A stretch of DNA of 52,227 bases from a bacterium Ga0077546 (GTDB lineage: Bacteria > Cyanobacteriota > Vampirovibrionia > Obscuribacterales > Obscuribacteraceae): the NCBI GenBank assembly GCA_001464165.1, contig LNEX01000412.1, forward strand, positions 1 through 52,227, written 5' to 3'. Below the pieces are notes generated by a model. That model ran no database searches. It was not told where the DNA came from and saw nothing but the letters and a program-made list of their open reading frames with translations. The translations under genes and the position numbers were made by a program. Positions 15,762 through 23,016 of this stretch are shown here, piece after piece; positions within the stretch are counted from its first letter, which is position 1; each line of letters starts with the position of its first letter.

Positions 15762-17627
15762 CTAAGCAGCGGCGACTGGTTCAGCTGGTTTTGGTGCAGC
15801 TAATTTTGCTTGCGCCTGCTTAGCTTGAATTCCAGCAATCAGAGCAAACAACCCAGACAGAGGACCACCAACCATCCACCACCAATCATTGTCTGGCACT
15901 TTCAGAGGATAGCCACCCTTCACCAGATTTGGTGTCAGACGATCCTGCAATGTGCAGTAATCCCAAGCCCAACGGTTATTGATCATGAAGTCGGTCATGC
16001 TCTCATACTCTGGGTGAGGCCCTCTGACAGGGTCAGAGAACTTAATAGAGTTGTAAGCACCATTAGGTCCAGCCGGTGTTTCGAAGGTTGGGATAAACTT
16101 CGAAATTAAGTCAAGGGGCGTTTTGTTTTTGGCTAGTTCAGATAGTTTCTGCAAGTCAGCCTTAGCAGCCGGCTCACCAATTTTAGCGATATAGCCCGGA
16201 TCTAAAGTGACATGATAATTCCAATACTCGTTGTTGAGAGGCACGCCTGAGTTAGAGGTGCTATGCAATTTACGCACAACGGCTTCTACTTCTGAGGCAT
16301 TACTCATCACGGGTCGAGCAAGGCTGTAAAGGGCAGCGTGACCTAGTGGGTCAATGAACATTTCAGTCAGAGCCATATAGTAGTAGGTGTAGCCAGCGAA
16401 TGTCTGAATCAGACAGTAGGCGAGCATGACCATAGCTCCCAAGAAACCTTTAGCTTTTTCCTGCAGGTTCTTGTTGCGTATCATCAAAATAGCCTGCCAG
16501 GCAATTCCAATGTTGATGGTGCCGTAGAGGAATGATCTCCAGTAAGGTGGATCAGAGTGAATGTCGGCAATGTTGACGATAATCAGGTACGAGAACACAA
16601 TCCAGCATGCCGCGCCCATAAATGTCATCATCAAGATAAAAGGTCTCTTCATGATGTCTTTCTCTGAACCTGTAATCCAGGTGTCAAGGAAGGGCAAGAG
16701 AATGACTGAAACTGGAATGACCATGGTGATGTATGTTGCCACCACCGGCTCAAGATACTTGTACATCTGATACAAGCCCAAGAAATACCAGTCTGAGAGA
16801 ATCGGCAACGGAGTGACATCGGGATCTGACCGTGAGCCTTGTGCGGCTGGTAAAGCAATGGCCACAAAAGCAATCATCAAAATCAATATTGAACGCTTCG
16901 TCCAGTTCAATGGCACACGCACGTAGGCATTCTTGAAGAAATAGATTTCAACGAAAATCAAAGGAATTAAGGAGAAAGCCAAGTGCAACGAGAAAAATCT
17001 AGTCATTGTGTTCTGGGTAATGGCTGCACCACCACCCAACAATACTTCAGCAGTGTTCCAACCCAAGTGCAACGACTTGTAGAGAGGCTGATAGAAGTCT
17101 CCCATGACAGCGAACTGGTCCATGTAGGTTGGGAAAGTAGCAAACACTTTAGTCGCCCAAAATGCTCGCTGGTTCCAAATTAGCAAATAACCAGACAGAC
17201 CAGAATACATTGCCAGAAGCAAAGTAACCAAGGCAATGGCTATATTGAATTCTTTTGACGGCTTGTAATCAGCGTTGATAAACATGCGATAGAGACGCAT
17301 GGTAGCAGCGATGATCATGGCATCGGCACCGTATTTGTGCATACCTCGCATCAAACCGCCGATAGGAATACCGTTTTGAATATTGAGAATAGAATCGAAT
17401 GCAGCTGACTTAGTTGGTACGTACCACATGATCAAAATAAGACCAGTAGCCATAACTATGAACCAAACCAAATAGAAGATTGGCCCTAGTGCATAGAAGG
17501 GGTTTGTCTTCGCTTCGACTTGATGGTGCTCATCAAAGATGTCGATATTGTTGATGCGGGTTTTGACCCAATCACCAGCTGCGGTGAGGGCGCTCGCAAT
17601 GCTTTTATCCTGTACTAAACTAGGCAA
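15762..17627 (-). CDS. large cytochrome b paralogue lacking both heme-bH ligands
   Basis: 621 residues from TTG 17627 (GGAGG 9 nt upstream; 8-nt overlap with the Rieske stop). Residues ~40-320 are a cytochrome b6/subunit IV-type core: MHKYGADAMII in helix B, SGYLLIWNQRAFWATKV after helix C, SLHLAFSLIPLIF in helix D and SDWYFLG at the PEWY position. The first His of each pair is present (H97, H215; bL ligands), but the second positions are Arg111 and Tyr229, so heme bH cannot bind in the usual way. The C-terminal ~300 residues add further membrane helices and a soluble region with no recognised fold and no CxxCH. It forms a unit with the Rieske protein upstream and probably provides the Qo side of a bc-type complex. 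Confidence 0.82.
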   Translation of the reverse strand: MPSLVQDKSIASALTAAGDWVKTRINNIDIFDEHHQVEAKTNPFYALGPIFYLVWFIVMATGLILIMWYVPTKSAAFDSILNIQNGIPIGGLMRGMHKYGADAMIIAATMRLYRMFINADYKPSKEFNIAIALVTLLLAMYSGLSGYLLIWNQRAFWATKVFATFPTYMDQFAVMGDFYQPLYKSLHLGWNTAEVLLGGGAAITQNTMTRFFSLHLAFSLIPLIFVEIYFFKNAYVRVPLNWTKRSILILMIAFVAIALPAAQGSRSDPDVTPLPILSDWYFLGLYQMYKYLEPVVATYITMVIPVSVILLPFLDTWITGSEKDIMKRPFILMMTFMGAACWIVFSYLIIVNIADIHSDPPYWRSFLYGTINIGIAWQAILMIRNKNLQEKAKGFLGAMVMLAYCLIQTFAGYTYYYMALTEMFIDPLGHAALYSLARPVMSNASEVEAVVRKLHSTSNSGVPLNNEYWNYHVTLDPGYIAKIGEPAAKADLQKLSELAKNKTPLDLISKFIPTFETPAGPNGAYNSIKFSDPVRGPHPEYESMTDFMINNRWAWDYCTLQDRLTPNLVKGGYPLKVPDNDWWWMVGGPLSGLFALIAGIQAKQAQAKLAAPKPAEPVAAA

Positions 17628-18189
17628 TTGAACCAGCCTCCAACGCAACCACCTGATACGATCCGGCTACCCGTTTAACTTCAAATTTCCGCGGTGGACG
17701 AGGTGCAGGACCGCTCACTACTTTTCCAGCCTGAGCAATGTCATAGACGCTCAAGTGGCAAGGGCAGGCAAACACTGGACCAGCTGGTTTGAAGTTGTAA
17801 CCCTTAGCGCATTCATCTGGGTCTTTGACAAAGTTGAAGATGCAACCAAGGTGGGGACAAATGCGGCTGTAGGCAACCACATCTCCGGTGGGCAATTTAA
17901 CAATGAAACCAGGAATCTTGCGAATTTCAGCTCCCTCAGGATTGTACTCAAGGTACTTCTGATTGAACATGAAGGGAAGGCAAGTCCATGGATCGGGGAA
18001 ATCTTTGTCTGTGAAAGTAGGAATTGGCGGCTCAGCCAATGGTTGATCTGACTCACCAAGGATGTCGAGCGGCTTCAATGTTGGTCGCAGATATCTGAGA
18101 AAAGGAGATATCAAAAGCCCAAATGTAGCAGCAAGCGGTAGAGCAGCTACCGTTTTTAAAATGACTCTTCTTCTGACTCCGTCTGTCAT
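17620..18189 (-). CDS. Rieske [2Fe-2S] protein of bc-type complex
   Basis: 189 residues. An N-terminal Tat-like/anchor segment (RRRVILKTVAALPLAATFGLL) is followed by the cluster-binding boxes CPHLGC (C111, H113, C116) and CPCH (C142, C144, H145): C111, H113, C142 and H145 bind the cluster, while C116 and C144 form the disulfide. The iron-sulfur protein takes electrons from quinol at the Qo site and hands them to a c-type heme, here probably the diheme lipoprotein encoded just upstream. There is an insertion (FVKDPDECAKGYNFKPAG) between the two boxes. AGGAT lies 9 nt before the ATG. Its stop overlaps the cytochrome b start. Confidence 0.92.
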   Translation of the reverse strand: MTDGVRRRVILKTVAALPLAATFGLLISPFLRYLRPTLKPLDILGESDQPLAEPPIPTFTDKDFPDPWTCLPFMFNQKYLEYNPEGAEIRKIPGFIVKLPTGDVVAYSRICPHLGCIFNFVKDPDECAKGYNFKPAGPVFACPCHLSVYDIAQAGKVVSGPAPRPPRKFEVKRVAGSYQVVALEAGSIA

Positions 18190-18281
18190 GGTCGATATCC
18201 TTAGGTCTTTAGGTACTAGGTCTTTAATTACTAGGTCTTAGTTCGCGGTCTTTTTTACTATCTGCGTCTTCTTTGCGGTCT

Positions 18282-19157
18282 TTACTTATGTTCGGCTTCT
18301 TCCTTATCTTCTTTGGCATGAAGTGCTTTGGTATCAACTTCAGTCAAATTGCTTTCATGGAAATGACGAACATAGCCAACAAGTTTCCAGATATAGGCTT
18401 CATCGAAGGTGGTTACCTTAGTTTTATCTGATTTCTTATCTACTTTGCCTAGGAAGTTAGGCATCCCTTCCCACTTTATCCCGTTGGCAATGTGATCCCA
18501 CAGAACTTCGTCTGTGCGGTCATAAAAGCGAGGGAAACTTTGGAAATTAGCTGGAGCTGGCTCAAGTACGTTGCCTTTCATCAGCGGTCCATTGCCATAA
18601 CCTTTGGCTCCGTGGCATACAACACAGTTGGCACCAAAGACCGGCGATATTTCAGCGATTTCACCATCAGTCAATGGTGGAGTAGAAAGGCTTCTGACAT
18701 AGAAGACTAAGTTCCAAATCTCTGGTGGGCGAAGCTTCGAGCGCAAAACTGGGTGGTCATTTCCTTCTTTGCCGAAGGTAATGAAATCATATTGCTCAAC
18801 TGGTTTTTGCTTACGACCCCAGTCTTTACTAGAGAGATCAACAGTTGCTTTACCCGCAACCGGCTTGCCGTCTAGTCCATGGCAGGAAGCGCAATTCTGA
18901 GCAGCATATACGCCTTTGCCATCAGGGATTGATGGGTCGTCGTTGGGCCAGATTGGCTCTTTATCGCCAAGAGTAACCTTAGTGCTAACCAGGCCGTCAT
19001 CTGCCGATGGCAGAGTGACTTTACTGTCGTTGCAAGCAGTTAAGCCAACAACCACAGGAATCATCGCCAAAAGAAGCGAAGCCTTTAGATCAACTCTAAG
19101 AGCCGGGGAGAAACTTTTTTGGTTACTGAAAACCAATTTCAACTTACTAAGTGACAT
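18282..19157 (-). CDS. diheme c-type cytochrome lipoprotein (probable c1 substitute)
   Basis: 291 residues. A hydrophobic N-terminal segment ends in the lipobox VGLTAC, predicting a lipid-anchored periplasmic protein. Two heme-binding motifs, CASCH and CVVCH, lie in two class I cytochrome c domains. The second has the expected axial Met in EGMPNF; in the first, the position usually occupied by Met (MP before the last helix) reads NDHPVL, suggesting His ligation. The protein lies between the oxidase genes and the Rieske gene, the place of cytochrome c1, and could carry electrons directly from Rieske to the CcoO-type heme. The C-terminus is a Glu/Lys/His-rich tail. Confidence 0.85.
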   Translation of the reverse strand: MSLSKLKLVFSNQKSFSPALRVDLKASLLLAMIPVVVGLTACNDSKVTLPSADDGLVSTKVTLGDKEPIWPNDDPSIPDGKGVYAAQNCASCHGLDGKPVAGKATVDLSSKDWGRKQKPVEQYDFITFGKEGNDHPVLRSKLRPPEIWNLVFYVRSLSTPPLTDGEIAEISPVFGANCVVCHGAKGYGNGPLMKGNVLEPAPANFQSFPRFYDRTDEVLWDHIANGIKWEGMPNFLGKVDKKSDKTKVTTFDEAYIWKLVGYVRHFHESNLTEVDTKALHAKEDKEEAEHK

Positions 19158-19163
19158 CTTCCT

Positions 19164-19340
19164 CTAATAACCAAAGAAGGGAATCCAAGACACCGCTGCA
19201 TATACAAAGATCAGAATGAAACAAATCACCAGAAAAGGAGGCGGGGCGCCTTCACCGATGCGGTATTCAGAAACGACTTCGTAGTGCTCATCGTCTTCGA
19301 CTACCGGCGTGCTAACTGTTTTTTTGACTTCTTCAGCCAT
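19164..19340 (-). CDS. 58-residue single-span membrane peptide in the oxidase cluster
   Basis: ATG at 19340 with GGAG 5 nt upstream; stop at 19164, 7 nt before the next start. The product has an acidic cytoplasmic head (AEEVKKTVSTPVVEDDEHYE) and one hydrophobic span (PFLVICFILIFVYAAVSWIPF). The layout, a charged head with an EY motif and then one helix, resembles the isolated N-terminal anchor of CcoP (or CcoQ) of cbb3 oxidases, although the hemes expected in CcoP are instead in neighbouring proteins. Family identity is inference; the gene is well supported by spacing and ribosome site. Confidence 0.72.
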   Translation of the reverse strand: MAEEVKKTVSTPVVEDDEHYEVVSEYRIGEGAPPPFLVICFILIFVYAAVSWIPFFGY

Positions 19341-19374
19341 TTTTCTCCATTCCTTCTTTAATGAACTTGTGGCT

Positions 19375-19617
19375 TTACACGCCTTCGCCTTGAGTACGCA
19401 ACTTTTCTACAGCAGCTTTGGCCTTAACACCAAGCACGAGCTCTTCACTGTCATCTAGCATTTCAAATTTGACAGCTTCGAGATCTTCAAACTCACCGTT
19501 TCTGAAAGCCCAGAGAACTCCAACCACAGCAATTAAGAAGAAAAGACCACAAATACCAAACGCTACCCAAACACCACCACCGACACTAGCTCCATTAAGA
19601 ACACAATTAGGACACAT
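19375..19617 (-). CDS. ccoS: CcoS-like cbb3 oxidase maturation protein with N-terminal CxxC
   Basis: 80 residues. One membrane helix (FGICGLFFLIAVVGVLWAF) followed directly by RNGEFEDLEAVKFEML, the conserved segment of CcoS/FixS, a small protein needed to insert heme and copper into cbb3 oxidase. It starts MCPNC, a CxxC pair just before the membrane, which is not part of the usual CcoS pattern and could bind copper. AAGGAGAG lies 8 nt before the ATG. It follows the CcoO-type gene by 28 nt. The CcoI copper ATPase and CcoG usually found beside it are not in the window. Confidence 0.75.
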   Translation of the reverse strand: MCPNCVLNGASVGGGVWVAFGICGLFFLIAVVGVLWAFRNGEFEDLEAVKFEMLDDSEELVLGVKAKAAVEKLRTQGEGV

Positions 19618-19645
19618 ATCTGCTCTCCTTATTCTTTGCTCTCAT

Positions 19646-20590
19646 TTATTCTTTACCGTGGTGCGGTTCATAAACTTGCTTTGTCAACACTGGGAGATGA
19701 GTAGGCTCGACAACGTTCAGCTGATCGAGATTATCAATTGTCTCTTCATGCTCTTTAGGCAAAGTCTTCAAGTAGGCTACTAGGTACCAACGCTGCTCTT
19801 CAGTCAAAACTGATTGGAAACGCGGCATTCTTGTACCAGTGACACCTTCAGAAATTCGGTAGAACCAATGTTCATCAGGGTACTGCTTGTAATAGTCACG
19901 AGTAAGGTTTGGTGGCTTCTTCTCTAGAGTGATGGCGTTAGGTCCGTTGCCCTTACCTTCTAGACCGTGGCAAGCAGCACAGTTCTGAGTGTAGATACCA
20001 CGACCAGCGTTGGCTGCCGCATCAGATGCGGTGTCAACCGTTTTGCGAGCAGCCAATCCTCTACCTTGTGGTGTAGTGGGCAGATACTCATCAGGAGGAG
20101 TGACAAAGGCTGTCACTGTCCGCTTGTTGCCAAGGGTCTGAATATATTGCACCAAGTCGTTCATGTCTTGCTCAGAAAGGTAACTGAAGCTCGGCATGAT
20201 TGAACCAGGCTTAACCGCGCGCGGTGAAATCAAGTGAGCTTTCTGCCATTGAGAAGGGAAACGGCCACCTTCGTTGGTCAAATCAGGACCAGTTCTGGCC
20301 GTACCTAATTGGTGAGGAGTCTCATAGACATAGTCGCCTTCTTTGACCAAGGGACCGTAGCCCCGGTCTTGAATACGAGTGAACTGAGTATGGCAATAGA
20401 AGCAACCTTCTCTGACATATATTTGACGACCGCGAGCGGCGTCACCAACTGAAAGCGGAATTACTTTGTAATCATTTCCACGACCAGATGCCTTCGGATT
20501 AAAGAGCACCATGGGCATTAATACAGTAGAAAAGATGATGATGAAGAAGGTGGTGACAATACCTATTGCACCTAGCCGGTAACCGTACAT
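19646..20590 (-). CDS. ccoO: CcoO-type subunit of cbb3 oxidase fused to a second cytochrome c domain
   Basis: 314 residues. One N-terminal helix, then a CcoO domain: REGCFYCHTQ (CxxCH 63-67), LGTARTGPDLTNEGGR and KPGSIMPSFSYL with axial Met132. A linker (about 160-190) leads to a class I cytochrome c domain with CAACH (204-208) and axial Met255 (TRMPRFQ). Canonical oxidases have a monoheme CcoO plus a diheme CcoP; here a separate CcoP is missing and the fused domain probably supplies an extra heme. The start overlaps the CcoN stop (TAATG), so the two are translationally coupled. Acts on the periplasmic side, feeding electrons to CcoN. Confidence 0.9.
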   Translation of the reverse strand: MYGYRLGAIGIVTTFFIIIFSTVLMPMVLFNPKASGRGNDYKVIPLSVGDAARGRQIYVREGCFYCHTQFTRIQDRGYGPLVKEGDYVYETPHQLGTARTGPDLTNEGGRFPSQWQKAHLISPRAVKPGSIMPSFSYLSEQDMNDLVQYIQTLGNKRTVTAFVTPPDEYLPTTPQGRGLAARKTVDTASDAAANAGRGIYTQNCAACHGLEGKGNGPNAITLEKKPPNLTRDYYKQYPDEHWFYRISEGVTGTRMPRFQSVLTEEQRWYLVAYLKTLPKEHEETIDNLDQLNVVEPTHLPVLTKQVYEPHHGKE

Positions 20591-21999
20591 TAGACTTTGA
20601 CCTCCCGAGCTTTAACCGTTGAGTCGGCAGAAGCTCTAGGTGTGAAGAGCGTTTTGTATGTGTTGTAAGCGAACAAGCATTGACCAGTAACGATCATAAA
20701 GCCGCTTATCGTTCTCAAGAACCAGTACGGGAATAGAGCTAGGCCCCACTGGTCAACAGGATAACCAAGTGCCCAACCTGCTGCTTGCACAAGACCAGCA
20801 GTGGTCAGTGACGTCATCATAAGAGTGAAACCTAAGAACTTAAGCCAATAATGGGCCCTGATCAAACCTTGACTATGCCACTCTCTGCCGGTCAGACGGG
20901 GCATGCAGTAATAGAACGAAGAAGTAAGAATGAATGAGAAAGTACCAAGTAACGCCAGGTGGGCGTGACCGACAACCCATTGAGTGAAGTGAATATACCA
21001 GTTGATCCATCTTGTCGCTTGGAAAGGCCCTTGAGTACAAGTAACCAGATAAAACATACAAGAGGTAACGGCAAAACGCAGCGGCAGGTCAGTGACAACC
21101 AAACCCCACTTTCCGCGCATCGTCATAAAGAAATTAGTCAGCACTGTCAGCACTGGAACGAGCAAGAAGATAGAAGAGATAATGGCGATTGCCTTCAACC
21201 ATTCAGGAACAGGTGACTGCGTAATGTGGTGCGTACCAGTTGGTGCATAGAAAAGAGCAATACCCCAGAAGCCCAACATCGAAAGTCCGTGACTATATAG
21301 AGGAGCTTTTGTAAAACGTGGAATTAGGAAGTACATCATGCCAACACCGACAGTGGTGAACCACATGCCGAGGATGTTGTGGCCATAGAACCAGCCGATG
21401 ATGGCGTCATTCAAGCCTGGTAAGGCAACAAATGTACGCTGGCCGATTACGTATACAAGAGGGAACCAGAATAACGAACCAAGGAAATACCAGAGCGAAA
21501 CATAGAGCTTTTTCACTTTACGATTGACGATCGTCATATAAAGGTTGAAAGCTACAGACACCAGACCGATAACAACAATAACGTCGAGAATGGCGCCTAA
21601 TTCAGCATATTCTCGACCTTCAGTGTTGCCATTTAACAGTGTGCAGAACGCCCCAATCATGAGGATATTCCAGGCCCACATCGTAAAGTTGCCGAGCCGC
21701 TCGCTGTACAAATCGCACTTACAGAGCGTCGGTATCATGTGGAACATAGAACCCACATAGCCCATCGACAACCAACCGATGGCGACGGCGTTGACGTGCC
21801 ACATTCTAAGGTGCGGCATTGCTAACTGCGGAATGCCTCGAATCAGGTCGGGCAGTGAGAATTCGGTGCCAGCCAGCATGCCAGCTCCCATACCCCACAG
21901 CGACCACCAAAGTGCTGATAGAAAGAAATTGCGGCTGGCGCTGCCCTTCTTGGCGCTTATAAATCTATCCAGCAAACTTGTTTGTGCCAAACTGTTCAC
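20590..21999 (-). CDS. ccoN: CcoN, catalytic subunit of cbb3-type (C-family) cytochrome c oxidase
   Basis: 469 residues, about 12 membrane helices. Ligands are visible: H68 (LRMWHVNAVAIGW, low-spin heme b), H207 (WFYGHN, CuB), H257/H258 (FYAPTGTHHIT, CuB) with Tyr251 in the C-family position for the cross-linked tyrosine, and H345/H347 (VVGHAHLALLG) for the two b hemes. This is the O2-reducing, proton-pumping subunit of a high-affinity oxidase. GTG start with GAAGGGG about 10 nt upstream. It is the first gene of the 12-gene minus-strand operon, so the oxidase genes come before the bc-type genes. Confidence 0.93.
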   Translation of the reverse strand: MNSLAQTSLLDRFISAKKGSASRNFFLSALWWSLWGMGAGMLAGTEFSLPDLIRGIPQLAMPHLRMWHVNAVAIGWLSMGYVGSMFHMIPTLCKCDLYSERLGNFTMWAWNILMIGAFCTLLNGNTEGREYAELGAILDVIVVIGLVSVAFNLYMTIVNRKVKKLYVSLWYFLGSLFWFPLVYVIGQRTFVALPGLNDAIIGWFYGHNILGMWFTTVGVGMMYFLIPRFTKAPLYSHGLSMLGFWGIALFYAPTGTHHITQSPVPEWLKAIAIISSIFLLVPVLTVLTNFFMTMRGKWGLVVTDLPLRFAVTSCMFYLVTCTQGPFQATRWINWYIHFTQWVVGHAHLALLGTFSFILTSSFYYCMPRLTGREWHSQGLIRAHYWLKFLGFTLMMTSLTTAGLVQAAGWALGYPVDQWGLALFPYWFLRTISGFMIVTGQCLFAYNTYKTLFTPRASADSTVKAREVKV

Positions 22000-22256
22000 T
22001 TAACGGTACCCCTTCAAAGGCTCCTTGCCTTGACTCATGAGTGATTCTAGGCTACTGACATCGCCCTAATCACCTCTCAGAAGCATGATTTTTCATTCAA
22101 GAATTATTTCAGTGTTGTTATAGACTCCCGCCAAAATCATCTTCTTTAGATACAAAGCGTAACGCCCATTTTCAGTGTAGTTACCGAAAATAGCGCCAGT
22201 CGGTATCGAAGAGAGCGCCAGCCGAAATCTAGGACATATGCCGCTTTAGCAGAATT

Positions 22257-22889
22257 TCATTTCGCTTCGTCTATTTTAGGCTCAAGAACAGAGAGGTCAA
22301 GAGCGTTAAATCTATTGGCCGATTTGTCAATATCACTCTTTAACCAATGCTTAATTCCTTCACATCCTTGCAGCAGAATTTCTTCAATTACTTTTTGCTG
22401 CTCCGGCGGAAAAGTACTGAGCACATAGTCGCCCCGACTAGCCCCACCAGGATCTGGTCCTACACCAATTTTGAGGCGATCAAATTGCTTGTTACCTGAA
22501 AGGCATTCAATAATAGATTCAACACCGTGCTGCCCACCGGCTCCGCCAGCTTTCTGAAAACGCAGGCGACCTAAATTCAGTGAAACATCATCGTGAACCA
22601 CTATCAAATCGCTAGAAGGGTCGCCTGAATTGCTCTTTATATCAACCTTGTACCAGTGCAAAACTTTCTGCACCGACTGCCCCGATAAGTTCATATATGT
22701 AAGTGGCTTGACAAGCACAACATCAAAATTGCCGAATTTGACACGGGCCCAATCGCATTGCATTGCGCCACTATTGCGAAAGTCAGCGCCCATTTGCTGG
22801 GCCAACTTTTCCACTAAGCGAAATCCAACATTGTGCCTAGTCATCTCGTAGCGACTGCCCGGATTTCCAAGACCAACAACAATTTTCAC
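22257..22889 (-). CDS. pth: peptidyl-tRNA hydrolase
   Basis: 210 residues. MKIVVGLGNPGSRYEMTRHN contains the catalytic-site Asn (GNPG) and His (RHNVGF); KPLTYMNLSG and VHDDVSLNLG (catalytic Asp) are also present. The enzyme releases tRNA from peptidyl-tRNAs that fall off ribosomes. One oddity: the block usually read GGHNG reads GGAGGQHGVES, so His-Asn is replaced by Gln-His at a substrate-binding position. Length is normal with a ~20-residue C-terminal extension. It diverges from gcvPA and is separated from ccoN by a 257-nt spacer. Confidence 0.92.
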   Translation of the reverse strand: MKIVVGLGNPGSRYEMTRHNVGFRLVEKLAQQMGADFRNSGAMQCDWARVKFGNFDVVLVKPLTYMNLSGQSVQKVLHWYKVDIKSNSGDPSSDLIVVHDDVSLNLGRLRFQKAGGAGGQHGVESIIECLSGNKQFDRLKIGVGPDPGGASRGDYVLSTFPPEQQKVIEEILLQGCEGIKHWLKSDIDKSANRFNALDLSVLEPKIDEAK

Positions 22890-23016
22890 CGATTACCTAC
22901 TTGTGCTCTCTTGCGCTTTTACTCTACTTTTCGAAGTATTTTTTATCATCGTTTTTGACTAAATGGCTACACTTATAGATGTGGCATCATACTCAACTAG
23001 TATAAAGACAGAGAAA

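Noticed and set aside
22033..22042. ACTCATGAGT palindrome upstream of ccoN as an operator (FNR/CRP-type)
   Set aside because: Ten perfect bases are easily found by chance, and it does not match FNR (TTGAT-N4-ATCAA) or CRP sites. Kept only as a note.
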